In this document: piece after piece, positions 11,559-23,061 of the stretch | How the letters are laid out: every line of letters begins with the position of its first letter | Numbering within the stretch: the stretch's first letter is position 1 | Source of the DNA: Piezodorus guildinii | Lineage: Eukaryota > Arthropoda > Insecta > Hemiptera > Pentatomidae | Assembly: GCA_023052935.1 (NCBI GenBank) | Contig: CM041297.1 | Coordinates: 9,211,327-9,275,326 of the forward strand | Length of the DNA stretch: 64,000 nucleotides | Direction: 5' to 3' | Program-made: the position numbers and the translations under genes | The notes under the pieces: model-generated | Told to the model about the DNA's origin: nothing | The model's input: the letters and a program-made list of their open reading frames with translations, nothing else | Database searches by the model: none

Positions 11559-12423
11559 GAGTAAAAATTAGAAGACAGACAATCTTCAAGAATATTGTTG
11601 GCAACGTCAACTTCTTGCTATAACTGGCGACTAGACGTTGTCACAACCCGTGTTGCATATTATGCAAGGAAGGGTGTTCAAATAAATAAATAAACTTCAA
11701 TTTTAAAACTATTTGAAGTGAATATTAATTTAACCTGTATTCATTTTAGTTGGAAAAATATAATTTAGATTAAATAATATAACTGTATTCCACTATTTAT
11801 CAGTAATAAGTTTATTCCCCATTCCTCACTTTATATAACCTTTTACAACCCAGTGTATTAGATAATATCTTTCTCTTTCTGACGGTATATTATACGTCTA
11901 TATTACTGTTCTAAAAATCAGTAAACCAAAAATTACGTTAAAAAATAGTTTTGCTGTTTCATCCTTTAGTTGGTCATCAAATCCGTCTAAATTGTATATA
12001 TAGCTATCCTTCATAAAAGTAATTAAGATGATATGGTTAATGTTTTGGAATGTACACAATTAAAGATACGTTAGAGGAAGATACTTTAACATATTGGCAT
12101 TTAAGCCCTGTCAGACTATTTCAATCAGAATGAAACCTACATGATATTTAAGCCTAATTAATTTTACATCGATATAGGGAGTTCAATCAAATCGTTAAAG
12201 CCGTTTTTGAGAAAATCGTAAATAGGTGCAAAATGCATGGTGTAAAGTTGTTAATTTGATTAGATAGTAACATCTCTGGCGTATAGTTGTCTAAAATATG
12301 AAATTTCAGTTTCCTACGATTTATCGTTTTTTTGCTGAGCCTCCCCCTTCTCCACACATACGGACACACAGATCTTTTTTCGGGACTTGGTCATTTGGAC
12401 TCAGGAGACGTGTATATATACTC

Positions 12424-14127
12424 ACCTGCAACACTCATCCTCTCCTGTATGCTGTGGTGTATCGTCCTCCTTCGGTCCCTTTTGACCCATCCCTTGAGTC
12501 TCTCCTTTACAAATATATTCACTTTTATAATAACATTATTATCTGTGGTGATTTCAACACCAACCTCCTTATTGACTCCAGCGACAAACTCTATCTAGAA
12601 AACCTGTTCTTCTCACTTCACCTATTTGTCGTCCCATATGAACCTACTCACCATACCTACAAATCCGACACCTGGCTGGACCTGCATGTCATTGACTCAG
12701 GACATAAGCTTCTTTCCGCTTCCCAACTACCTGTTCCGTTCTTATCAGCCCATGATCTCATCCAAATGACATATGATTTCCAAACTACAGTGTTCCTACC
12801 TAAATCCATTACTTTCCGCAACCTAGATGGTCTAACCCGAGAAAATATTTTACCCGATCTTGAATCCCTAAACTGGTCTGAAATCTATTCCTGCTCCTCA
12901 ATCGATCCGATGGTAGACATCCTCACCTCCAACTTACTCAGTATCCTTGATACCCATGCCCCTCTTAAAACCGCTACCTTTAGACGTCGACCTGCTCCTT
13001 GGATGTGTCAAGAGATAAAAGAACTATAAAAGAGGCGTGAGGCAGCCCGTTAGACGTACTAGACTGACAGAGGACTACCAAACGTTCAGGGCACTCCGCA
13101 ATCTGACACAGACAGCAATTAGACAAGCAAAATCAAACTACTTCCGTGAAGCCCTTTCCTCAGCATCTGATTCCAAATCAAAATGGCTAATCCTCCGCAA
13201 ACTCTCGCTTCGTGAATCCTCTTTTTCTCAGGTATTTCAGGTCTTACCTGACAAATTAAATACTTATTTCTCATCGATTTCCTCAAACAATTATCCACAA
13301 CCAACCCCCGACTTTCCTTTAGTCCCTTCATTCAACTCCAGCAACTTTTATTTTTCCGATATCTCTCCATCTGACCTAATTTCCTCGGTCATGAAATCAC
13401 ACACTAACTCCGTAGGTTTTGGCGGTATACCCCTCAAATTGATAAAACTATGCCTTCCTGAAATTTTACCAATCCTACTCTTCATATATAACTTTTCTCT
13501 CCGAAATTCTGTATTCCCTACCTCCTGGAAAAAAGCTATTGTACTTCCTATTAATAAAACCTTTAATCCTACTTCCCCCAAAGACTATCGCCCTATATCT
13601 ATTCTCTCAAACCTTTCTAAACCACTTGAAAGAATAGTCCAATCACAACTGTCCAATTTCCTCGAAAAGTCCAAACTGCTCGATCCTCTCCAATCTGGTT
13701 TCCGACCCGGCTTTTCCACACAATCAGCCCTTCTAAAAATCACGAGCGACATACATACCGCTATGGACGAAAAAAAGCTAACAGTACTAATACTTCTGGA
13801 CTTTTCAAAAGCTTTTGATTCTCTTGACCATTCTATCCTTTTTTCCAAACTAAAATCTTTATCATTTTCCAATAGTACTATTTGATGGTTTCAATCTTTC
13901 CTTTGTAACAGGACCCAAGCAGTTACCATTCCCAATCATCCTCTATCTTCTTTCCTTGCCCCCTCGGCAGGTGTGGCCCAGGGCTCAAGTATCTCCCCCC
14001 TCCTTTTCAACTCCTTTATCAATGATCTTCCAAATTCAATCCATCACTGCTCCTATCATTTATATGCCGACGACATTCAGATCTACCTATCCTTCTCTCC
14101 TTCTGAGTTATTCGTAGCATTTGCCAA
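12424..14127 (+). pseudogene. CR1-1 ORF2: endonuclease C-terminal half and reverse transcriptase
   Basis: The frame opens with 'YAVVYRPPS' and 'IIICGDFNTN', typical of the second half of an AP-type endonuclease. RT follows with 'KDYRPISILSNLSK', 'SGFRPGFSTQSAL', 'LDFSKAFDSLDH', 'AQGSSISPLLFN' and the YADD box of 'HLYADDIQIYL'. Disabling changes include a TAA at about 13027 where the 53193 copy has a glutamine, a nearby frameshift, and a TGA at about 13882 in 'STI*WFQ' where the relative has arginine. The endonuclease N-terminus is missing. Confidence 0.85.
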
Positions 14128-17100
14128 GTCCTCGCAGGAGCATGCCTCTAGACCTAGTTCTGGAGGAGGATGGATTGAGGCAACACGTTTAAGAGGGAAG
14201 GTCTCAGCAAGCTGCCAGATTATCTAAAAATGAAAATTACGAGGAACCCAGAAATGGAAAAACCGTTTGGGGGGAAACTATAGAAAAGGGGAAATAGACG
14301 GTGGGTCCCAACTCAAAAGGGCGTACCAAAGGGGAAATACTTTCCCCCTTTTCAGTATTTTTTAGATGCAAAATGGGTCTTCCGGTAGGGGTTACGAATT
14401 TTCAAGGGATGGGGGCTTTCGAGTTTAAATTTTTAGGCTTTGGGAAGATATCGATCCTTATGCCCTAGCTGGGGGTTTATCGAATTTTGGAGCTACCCTT
14501 TTAAACTTGCACCCCCCCTTTAAACCCCAAAAGGGATCGACTTTGAGGAAAAGGACTTATCTTATAAACAACGAATTTCTGTGGTGAAAAAAGAAAATAC
14601 CGTATAAAAGGTTTGTATAGGGGTGGAAAAACAGCCGGGGGCCCAAACTTTTAGGATGGGGAGAAACGGGGAAAAATGAAGGAGAGAAGGTGTCCTTAAG
14701 AGAAAAATTAGAAGACAGCAATCTTCAAAATATTGTTGGAACGTCAACTTTTGTTAATGGCGATAGACGTTGTAAAACCCCTGTTGATATTATGAAGGAA
14801 GGGTGTTCAAAAAAAATAAATAATTAAATTTTAAAACTTTTGAAGTAAATATTTTTTTAAACCCGTATTCTTTTAGTTGGAAAAAATAATTTAGTTTAAA
14901 AAATATAATGTATTCATATTTATCAGAAAAAGTTTTTTTCCCCCATTCCTCATTTTATATAACCTTTTAAAACCCAGTGTTTTTTGATAATTCTTCTCTT
15001 TTGCGGTTTTATACTCTATATTTGTTCTAAAAATCAGTAAAACCCAAAAAATTCCGTTAAAAAATAGTTTTGCTGTTTCATCCTTTTAGTTGGTATCAAA
15101 TCCGTCTAAATTGTATTATAGCTATCCTTCATAAAAGTAATTAAGATGTTTTTGGTTAATGTTTTGGAATGTACACAATTAAAGATACGTTAGAGGGAAG
15201 ATACTTTAACATATTGGCATTTAAGCCCTGTCAGATATTTCAATCAGAATGAAACTACATGATATTTAACCCTAATTAATTTTACATGATTAGGGAGTTC
15301 AATCAAATCGTTTAAAGCCGTTTTGAGAAAATCGTAAATAGGTGCAAAATGCTGGTGTAAGTTGTTAATTTGATTAGATAGTAACATCTCTGGCGTAAGT
15401 TGTCTAAAATATGAAATTTCAGTTTCTACGATTTATCGTTTTTTTGCTGAGCCTCCCCTTCTCCACACATACGGACACACAGATCTTTTTTGGGACTTGG
15501 TCATTGGACTCAGGAGACGTGTTATATATACTACCTGCAACACTCATCCCCTCCTGTATGCTGTGGTGTATCGTCCCCTTCGGTCCCTTTTGACCCATCC
15601 CTTGGTCTCTCCTTTACAAATATATTCACTTTTATAATAACATTATTATCTGTGGTGATTTCAACACCAAAAACTTATTGACTCCCGCGACAAACTCTAT
15701 CTAGAAAAACCCGTTCTTCTCACTTACCTAATTTTGTTCCCATATGAACCTACTCACCAAAACCTACAATCCGACACTGGCTGGACTGCATGTCATTGAC
15801 TCAGGACATAAGCTTCTTTCCGCTTCCCAAAATACTGTTCGTTCTTATAGCCATGATCTCATCCAAATGACATATGATTTCCAAACTACAGTGTTCCTAC
15901 CTAATCCATTACTTTCCGCAACCTAGATGGTCTAACCCGGAAAATATTTTACCCGATCTTGATCCTAAACTGGTCTGAAATCTATTCTTGCTCCTCAATC
16001 GATCCCATGGTAGACATCCTCACCTCCAACTTATCAGTATCCTTGATACCCCTGCCCTCTTAAAACGCTACCTTTAGACGTCGACCTGCTCCTTGGATGT
16101 GTCAAGAGATAAAAAGAATATAAAAGAGGCGTGAGGCAAAACCGTTAGAGTACTAGACTGACAGAGGACTACCAAACGTTCAGGGCACTCCGCAATCTGA
16201 CACAGGACAGCAATTAGACAAGCAAATCAAAACTACTTCCGTGAAGCCCTTTCTCAGCATCTGATTCCAACCCAAAAAGGTAATCCCCCCAAAATCTCGC
16301 TTCGTGAATCCTCTTTTTCTCAGGTATTTAGGTCTTACCTGACAAATTAAAAAACTTATTTCTCATCGATTTCCTCAAACAAATTATCCCCAACCCAACC
16401 CCCGATTTCTTTAGTCCCTTCATTCAACTCCAGCAACTTTTATTTTTCGATATCTCTCCATTGACCTAATTTCCCCGGTCATTTAAATCACACACTAATC
16501 CGTAGGTTTGGCGGTATACCCTCAAATTGATAAAACTATGCTTCCTGAAAATTTTACCAATCTATCTTAATATAACTTTTCTCTCCGAAATTCTGTATTC
16601 CCCTACCTCCTGGAAAAAAGCTATTGTACTTTTCCTATTAATAAAACCTTTAATCCTACTTCCCCAAAGACTATCGCCCTATATCTATTCTCTCAAACCT
16701 TTCTAAACCACTTGAAAGAATAGTCCAATCACAACTGTCCAATTTCCCCGAAAAGTCCAAACTGCTCGATCCTCTCCAATCTGGTTTCCGACCCGGCTTT
16801 TCCACACAATCAGCCCTTCTAAAAATCACGAGCGACATACATACCGCTATGGACGAAAAAAAGCTAACAGTACTAATACTTCTGGACTTTTCAAAAGCTT
16901 TTGATTCTCTTGACCATTCTATCCTTTTTTCCAAACTAAAATCTTTATCATTTTCCAATAGTACTATTTGATGGTTTCAATCTTTCCTTTGTAACAGGAC
17001 CCAAGCAGTTACCATTCCCAATCATCCTCTATCTTCTTTCCTTGCCCCCTCGGCAGGTGTGGCCCAGGGCTCAAGTATCTCCCCCCTCCTTTTCAACTCC

Positions 17101-17213
17101 TTTATCAATGATCTTCCAAATTCAATCCATCACTGCTCCTATCATTTATATGCCGACGACATTCAGATCTACCTATCCTTCTCTCCTTCTGAGTTATTCG
17201 TAGCATTTGCCAA
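14128..17213 (+). repeat. Tandem duplicate of 10953-14127, mostly low-fidelity sequence
   Basis: This block repeats, in order, the end of the R1-like element (from gtcctcgcagg), its 3' flank in Rep-A, and the first part of CR1-1. From 14128 to about 16745 it differs from the first copy by frequent one-base deletions, homopolymer gains and clustered substitutions. From about 16746 to 17213 it appears identical to 13660-14127. The junction at 14125-14128 shows about three bases of overlap (caa). The abrupt change in fidelity suggests uncorrected long-read sequence or a misassembly rather than natural decay. Confidence 0.85.
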
Positions 17214-18023
17214 TATTCAGGAAGACCTAGATAGAATCTGTGCCTGGGCAACCCTGAATAAACTTAGGCTTAATGCTGAGAAAACACAGGCCATTGTTAT
17301 AGGTTCCAATTCCCTCCTCAGATCCAATACTTCCTTTCCGAATCTAATCCTAAATGGTCATCCAATCACCTTTAGCTCCTCTGTCAAAAACCTTGGTATT
17401 ACCATTGATCAAACCCTTTCTTGGAAACCCCATATTGCTAATATTTCCCGACGAACGATAGGCACTCTAAAGTTTTTTCATCGTTCCCGCCATCTTCTCC
17501 CTCTTCCCACCCGTAAGCTTCTCGTCTCCTCATTAATATTCCCCCACTTCGATTATTGCTGTGTGGTATATGGTGGCCTCCTAAAGGTGCTCGAAGACAG
17601 ACTCAAGCGTAAACAAGCGTAAAGAACATGTTCATAAGATTTATCTTCGGCACCTCAAAGAGGTCTTCAGTGACCCACTTATACAGCGAGTTGAAGTGGC
17701 TCCTACCTGTTACACGGAGGAAATATTTTCTCGGATCACACCTTTACCAAATCATAAACTCCCAGCACCCTCCATACATTCATAGCATCCTTAAATTTAA
17801 ATCCTCAGTCCACTCTCTCGAAACTAGATCCCACCATTCCGACCTTTACATTCCCACCCATAGAACTAAATCTTTTGATCACTCCTTTTATATCCGTTCT
17901 GCAACCCTCTGGGATTCCCTACCTACTCATATTCGCCATGCATCTTCCTTTCTCTCATTCAAATCTCACCTATTCCAACATCTTTTGGCATCCCAAATAG
18001 ATGCACAACAAATCTGCAACTGA
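17059..18023 (+). pseudogene. CR1-1 ORF2, RT palm to C-terminus
   Basis: This frame continues past the duplication border with 'KLRLNAEKTQAIVIGSNSLL', 'NLGITIDQTLSWKPHIA', 'LKFFHRSRHLLPLPTRKL' and the C-terminal region ending 'LLASQIDAQQICN'. A small duplication near 17605-17625 (cgtaaacaagcgtaaa) gives a stop after 'LKRKQA', and the rest follows at 17628 in a shifted frame. The 3' UTR then runs to the (ATT)n tail at 18373. Confidence 0.85.
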
Positions 18024-18489
18024 CTTATTTCTATTTTAACACAAGTTATAATTATCTATTTTACCCTAAAGCTAGTGTGGAATAATTAGTTTGTTTTGTT
18101 TTTTATAATTCCCTCAACCCTATCAGTAGCCTTTAGGAGATTTCTCTTCTTTCTTTCTTTCTTTTTCTAATCTTGTGTGTTTATTATCCATACTTTTTGT
18201 ACATGAATGTATATAAGTCTAGGTAGTGTTTAATTTTTCCTTTTTGCTCATTTGTAAATAAAAATTAATTTTATTGTCTTCTTGACCAGACATATATGAA
18301 TATCTACTGTACAATTCTGTTATTCTTAAGGGACATAGTCCCAGAATAAAGTTTTTTTATTATTATTATTATTTCCGTTGAAAACTGGAATTCGAAACTT
18401 TTCACGATCGCAATACTTTACCTTAGTATATATTTTATATATAGGTAAGTGAATGTAATTTTAACAGAAAAAAAAATGATTTTTGAATA

Positions 18490-18640
18490 GGTACACCCAA
18501 ATTGACCTAGCGGTATGAAATATACATGAGAATCGACTTTCACACCTATCAAATATACAGACAAAAATTCATAAAATTTTTTAGAGTCGTTTTGGAAGAG
18601 TAAGACTACTAGTGTTCTGACACAATATTTTGGTTTATTA
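18490..18640 (+). repeat. Rep-B dispersed repeat, copy 2
   Basis: It matches 28-170 with the same orientation and order of short blocks. No coding capacity is seen. It follows directly after the end of a Rep-A copy. Confidence 0.5.
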
Positions 18641-18699
18641 TTTCCAATAATAAACCTTTGTAATCGAATAAAAAAATGTCTTTCCTCAAAATGTAGGGG

Positions 18700-19005
18700 T
18701 AAATATACTTCAATTTTAAAAATATTTGAAGTGGATATTAATTTAACGTGTATTCATTTTAGTTGGAAAAATATGATTTAGATTAAATAATATAACTGTA
18801 TTAAATTGTTAATCAGTAATAAGTTTATTCCTCATTCCTCACTTTATATTACCTTTTACAACCCAGTGTATCAGATAATATCTTTCCTGAAATCTTTCTC
18901 TTTCCAACGGTATATTGTACGTCAATATTACTGTTCTTATTATCAGTAAACCAAAAATTACGTTAAAAAATAGTTTTGCTGTTTTATCCTTCAGTTGGTA
19001 ACAAT
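18700..19005 (+). repeat. Rep-A fragment, plus orientation
   Basis: This follows the Rep-A consensus from 'aatatacttcaattttaaa' through 'cagttggtaa', about one third of the element. It stops where Rep-C begins. Confidence 0.75.
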
Positions 19006-19007
19006 AA

Positions 19008-19500
19008 CCCTAACACTTAGACGTTGATATCAGCTGGTCATTTTTAAAATAGCGGCCGATTAAAAGTGATTTAATTCAATAACATTTAATGATTTAATTC
19101 AGTAATTTTTGAAGATAAAAAAAAAGTTTATAAGTGGTTCCTAACCAAAAAAAAACGCGAATAAAAGTTAAAAAAATAAAATAAAATAAAATTACACTTC
19201 AATTATTTTTGAAGATAGAGAAAAAAATATGTATAGAGTTTTACAATCAGTAAAGCGCGATAAACCAAAAAAAAAAAAAAAAAAAGAAAAAGAATAAATT
19301 GAAATTTTGTCTATTATACACTAGTAACTACGTAATTTTCGAATTTAGAGAAAAATTGCTTAGTGATTTCAAACAAAAAAACGCGAATAATTAGAGAGAA
19401 AAAAAAAATTGAAATTTTAACAATAAATACGCTCATAACTGAGTTATTTTTATTTTTGAAGATGGGTTTTAGAATCATTAAAGCAGGAAAACACAAAAAA
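19008..19500 (+). repeat. Rep-C array 1, degenerate tandem units of about 115 bp
   Basis: It begins 'aataaccctaacacttag' and then repeats a unit containing an A-run, 'cgcgaataa', 'ttgaaattt', and 'ttatttttgaagatagagaaaaa'. Three to four diverged units are visible, ending in a TA microsatellite. A second array with the same start and order lies at 21150-21660. Confidence 0.7.
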
Positions 19501-19503
19501 AAA

Positions 19504-19508
<5 letters not shown>

Positions 19509-19564
<56 letters not shown>
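19509..19564. repeat. (TA)n microsatellite
   Basis: About 27 TA units directly after Rep-C array 1. Confidence 0.97.
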
Positions 19565-19567
<3 letters not shown>

Positions 19568-19689
19568 TATATCATACTTATGAAACAAATAAGGAATAAA
19601 AAAAATTCGTTTGTCCGCCGTCCGCGGTTTTCTATGAAACTACAAGACCAATTTATTTTAATTTCACCCCAATAATAGAATAGAATAGA

Positions 19690-21147
19690 AAACAAAACTT
19701 TATTCTGGGACAATGTCCCTTAAGAATAAAACTTATGAACTAAATAATAAATTATAACTGGCCAAAAACAATATATAAATACAATTAGATAACACAAGAA
19801 TGAAAAAATAAAATAAAATAATAATAATAATAAAAATAAAGGGTCATAGTGTCATCTGTATTTACAAATTCTAGAAATAAATAAATAAGAATAAACATAA
19901 AATGTAACTTTTACATCTCATTAAAGTAAAATTCACCTTACATAAGTTGGCATGATAAAAATTAGCTTACATCTGACTGAAGAGAAAGGGTGTATTGAAA
20001 GAGGAGGGATTTAAACGATGAGAGGAAAGGAGCATGGCGGATGTTTGAAGGGAGAGTATTCCATAAGGAAGAGGACCGGGCTAAAAAGGAGCAGTCATAT
20101 TTTTTGGTTCTATGGAAAGGAGTGTGGAGGTCGGACAGACGGGATCGTGTTTCCTGGTGATGGGTTGAGGATTTTAACACCAAAAGGCTGTAGACATAAA
20201 ATGGATGGTGGGAGTTTATGATTTGATAAAGGAATGATCCAAGGAAATATTGTCTTCGAAAGTTTGGGGTTAACCACTTTAACTCGTCGTAGAGGTGGGA
20301 TACGTGCGACCGTCTCGAGGTACCGAACACAAATCTTAAAAAGCAGTTCATAATCCTTCTCAATCTGTCCTCGAGCACCTTCGAGAGGCCGCCATATGCC
20401 ACACAACCATAGTCAAAGTGGGGGAAAATGAGTGATGAAACTAGGAGTTTACGGGTAGATTGTGGTAGGAGGTGGCGGGATCGGTGGAATAATTTCAAGG
20501 TACAAATTGATCGACGGGAAATTTGGGCAATTTGGGGTTTCCAGGATAGGTTTTGGTCGATGATAATGCCAAGATTTTTAACAGTGGAACGAAAAACAAT
20601 AGGATGGTCATTAAGCAAAAGCGGAGGAAGGGTGATGATCGATCGGAGGAGGGATTTGGAACCAATAAGGATGGCCTGAGTTTTTGTAGGATTAAGCCTC
20701 AAGTTATTTAGGTTTGCCCAGGCACTGATTCCATCTAGGTCTTCCTGAATACCGGCAAATGCTACGGATAACTCGGAGAGAGGGAAAGATAAATAGATTT
20801 GGAGGTCGTCAGCATATATGTGGTAGGAACAACGGTGGATTGAATTAGGAAGGTCATTGATGTAGGTATTGGGCGAAATACTCGAGCCTTGGGCAACGCC
20901 TGAGGATAGGACAAGGAAATCAGATAGGGGTTGATTAGGAATGACAACCGCTTGAGTGCAGTTGGAAAGAAAGGATTGAAACCAACGAATTGAACTGTAG
21001 GAAAAGGATAATGATTTTAATTTAGAGAAAAGGATCGAATGGTTGAGGGAATCAAAGGCTTTGGTAAAATCTAAAAGTATTAGGACAGTTAATCTTTTTT
21101 CATCTATAGCGGTATAAATATCGTTAGTGATTTGAATACTTGGTCAT
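19690..21147 (-). mobile_element. CR1/L2-like element (CR1-2), 5'-truncated, minus strand
   Basis: The 3' end lies at 19690 (plus-strand 'aaaactttattctggga', the complement of the family's 3' end). The sequence continues through the ORF2 C-terminus and RT palm to about 21147, where Rep-C array 2 starts. It is a diverged sister of the copies at 12416 and 53193. Confidence 0.85.
19962..21147 (-). pseudogene. CR1-2 ORF2, RT palm to C-terminus
   Basis: An open frame at 19962-20702 contains 'LNPTKTQAILIGSKSLLRS', 'NLGIIIDQNLSWKPQIAQ' and 'LKLFHRSRHLLPQSTRKL'. Upstream on the same strand, homology continues in other frames to the RT region, including the YADD area near 20810 and the D-containing 'DFTKAFDSLNHSI'-like segment near 21050. 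Frameshifts and 5' truncation make it non-functional. Confidence 0.8.
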
Positions 21148-21149
21148 GC

Positions 21150-21643
21150 AATAACCCTAACACTTAGACGTTGATATCAGCTAGTCATTTTTAAAATAGC
21201 GGCCCATTAAAAGTGATTTAATTCAATAGCTCAGTTATTTTTGAAGATAGAGAAAAGTTTAATAGTGGTTCCTAACCAAAAAAAAAAAAAACAACAACAA
21301 AAAAACGCGAATAATTATATAAAAGATAAAAAAAAAAAAAAAAAAAAAATTAAAATTACACTTCAGTTATTTTTGAAGATAGAGAAAAATACGTATAGAG
21401 TTTTAGAATCAGTAAAGCGCGATAAACCAAAAAAAAAAAAAAAAAAGAAAAAAGAATAAATTGAAATCTTGTCTATTATACACTAGTAACTACGTAATTT
21501 TCGAATTTAGAGAAAAATTGCTAATTGTTTTCAAACAAGAAATTAGAGAGAAAAAAATTGAAATTTTACCAATAAATACGCTCATAACTGAGTTATATTT
21601 ATTTTTGAAGATGGAATTTTAGAATCACTAAAGCAGGATAACC

Positions 21644-21660
<17 letters not shown>
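21150..21660 (+). repeat. Rep-C array 2
   Basis: It has the same opening motif, unit order and long A-runs as 19008-19500, again ending in a TA microsatellite. The two arrays flank the minus-strand CR1 copy as direct repeats. Confidence 0.7.
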
Positions 21661-21704
<44 letters not shown>

Positions 21705-21707
21705 ATA
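21661..21707. repeat. (TA)n microsatellite
   Basis: An interrupted TA tract lies between Rep-C array 2 and the palindromic element. Confidence 0.95.
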
Positions 21708-21708
21708 C

Positions 21709-22432
21709 ATTTGTAAATTATAATCATTGGTTTATAATTTAGAAGTAGATAGTATCACTATTTATCATAGTGACAAAGTAAATCACATGTGTTTTTGGGT
21801 TGGTTACATGTGATCTCCGGGATCACTTGTAGCTGGGTGGTAAGCTTAACAGCATCCTATGCCAAAGGTCAGGGGTTCAAACCCGCAGGTTGTCCTAGGA
21901 TTTTTTAATGGGAGTAAAAAATCCTTAGTTATGCCGTCCTTCGGAGGGGACGTAAAAAGGTGGTCCCGAGCCTGTGCAATGTCAGGTACTCGTTAAAGAT
22001 CCCTATCCTAATAAAACCTGGATAGGCAAAATTTAGGACACCCACTGTAGCATCGTCCGATTAGCGATAGTAGCATAAAGTGACGTTAAATAAATATGCA
22101 AACAAATATCATGTGATATCTTACTGTTAACTTCAAGATAGAGTAGAAAGGGACTTTTTATTTAATTCTATCATTTTAGGTAAGTTGTTTGTTTGTTCAT
22201 TGTGTTTGTATGTATCTCTTCTGTACATTTTTTCAACAATAAACTAGTATTTTAGAATCTTCTAAAGTCTACTTTCTTCAAGAATTACAAATTGAATAAA
22301 AGCCCCTTTCTACTCTATCTAGAAGTTAACAGTAAGAGATCACATAAAACCTACCCAAAAACACAGTGATCTACTTTGTCTCTATGATAAATAGTGATGC
22401 TAGCTACTTCTAAATTATAAATTAATGATTAT

Positions 22433-22442
<10 letters not shown>
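21709..22442. mobile_element. Palindromic MITE-like element with a SINE in its left arm
   Basis: Left arm 21711-22178 (without the SINE) and right arm about 22290-22442 are inverted repeats of roughly 150 bp. Shared blocks include 'aatttagaagtag', 'catcactatttatcat', 'cttactgttaactt' and 'agatagagtagaaagg'. The loop between the arms is about 110 bp and non-coding. Both ends sit in TA or CA/TA microsatellites, consistent with TA targeting, but a TSD cannot be defined there. Confidence 0.8.
21818..22109 (+). mobile_element. tRNA-derived SINE (SINE-1)
   Basis: A pol III A-box-like sequence (tagctgggtgg, 21830-21840) and B box (gggttcaaacc, 21873-21883) lie about 33 bp apart. They are followed by a non-tRNA body and the tail 'aaagtgacgttaaataaata'. 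An 11-bp TSD with one mismatch (catgtgatctc 21807-21817, catgtgatatc 22110-22120) brackets 292 bp. The uninterrupted site is kept in the opposite arm of the host palindrome. Related copies are at 36290-36506 and about 57640-57868. Confidence 0.88.

Positions 22443-22520
<78 letters not shown>
22440..22520. repeat. (CA)n(TA)n microsatellite
   Basis: A CA tract of about 13 units runs into a TA tract of about 25 units at the right end of the palindromic element. Confidence 0.95.
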
Positions 22521-22523
<3 letters not shown>

Positions 22524-23061
22524 AATCATTGAATATGTTTGAGAAATAGCGGAGAAATAACGTTTTGAATTTTTTTTTTTTTTTTTAATTCATGTTAGGT
22601 GATTGCCTACCAACAGCTATATAAACAGTTATACCCCATTATAGTTATTTAGTAATAACAAACCAATGTGTATTAATTTGCAGCGTTTTATTTATAATAT
22701 GACTTGAATTCTAACGGTCTCTTGCCATTTCACATTATTATGCTATTGTAATAACTGCCATGAATGGACAGAAATCTAGATCCGGGATCCATTGAAGAAC
22801 CACGCACGTGTGAAAGTGGAAGACAATGACCGCGGAAGTTGGGTAACACTGCCTTCACAACTGTTGGTACACCTGCTTTTTGTCAAGGGGTCCATTGAAG
22901 ATCGACCGCAAGCTATATATCGATTCTTGTGAAAGTATCGATGAAAATGAGAGTCGGCTATCAAACATTATTAGGCTTGACGTATGGAGGTGAAGAAACT
23001 TCCATTATCTGGGAGGTGGGTTACTTAGTGCACTAATCATTTAAATATACAAATATACTAA
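22521..23061. other. No gene recognised
   Basis: This is unassigned sequence with a T-run at about 22570-22586. No supported frame or element is seen. Confidence 0.45.

Larger units (their letters stand above)
8443..11693 (+). mobile_element. R1-like non-LTR retrotransposon, internally deleted
   Basis: A perfect 14-bp TSD, acttcaattttaaa, lies at 8429-8442 and 11694-11707. The element is 3251 bp with a 5' UTR, a gag-like ORF1 with CCHC knuckles, the second half of an R1-type ORF2, and a 3' UTR ending in (AAAT)n. The clade is judged from ORF1 layout, 'GCPQGSGLGP', the YVDD box and the C-terminal CCHC-like motif. ORF1 is frameshifted, and ORF1 is joined directly to the middle of the RT near 10215-10230. 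The endonuclease and the RT N-terminal half are therefore absent. Confidence 0.88.
12416..18373 (+). mobile_element. CR1/L2-like non-LTR retrotransposon (CR1-1), 5'-truncated, with internal tandem duplication
   Basis: The element enters Rep-A at about 12416 inside its endonuclease domain. It leaves at 18373 after 'cccagaataaagttttttt' and an (ATT)n tail, after which Rep-A resumes. I find no clear TSD. Relatives in this window are at 19690-21147 and 53193-56210. The true element is interrupted at 14127 by the start of a tandem duplicate (14128-17213) and continues at 17214. Clade assignment is by RT style and the PHD-finger ORF1 seen in the 53193 copy. Confidence 0.82.
8361..18460 (+). repeat. 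Rep-A copy, split into three parts by two LINEs
   Basis: The pieces at 8361-8442, about 11708-12415 and about 18374-18460 join to give one Rep-A of roughly 880 bp in the normal order. The first gap is the R1-like element and the second is the CR1/L2-like element with its internal tandem duplication. The 3' piece begins 'ttccgttgaaaactggaattcg' in part and ends in the family hairpin. This nesting order puts the Rep-A insertion before both LINE insertions. Confidence 0.85.

Noticed and set aside
16671..16958. Minus-strand frame repeated at 13585-13872
   Set aside because: It is the antisense shadow of the duplicated CR1 RT region.
19008..21660. CRISPR-like array
   Set aside because: Units are degenerate, lack uniform spacers and lie in a eukaryotic TE landscape.
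21830..21890. Functional tRNA gene
   Set aside because: A and B boxes are present, but the cloverleaf does not close and the unit is a SINE with a target duplication.
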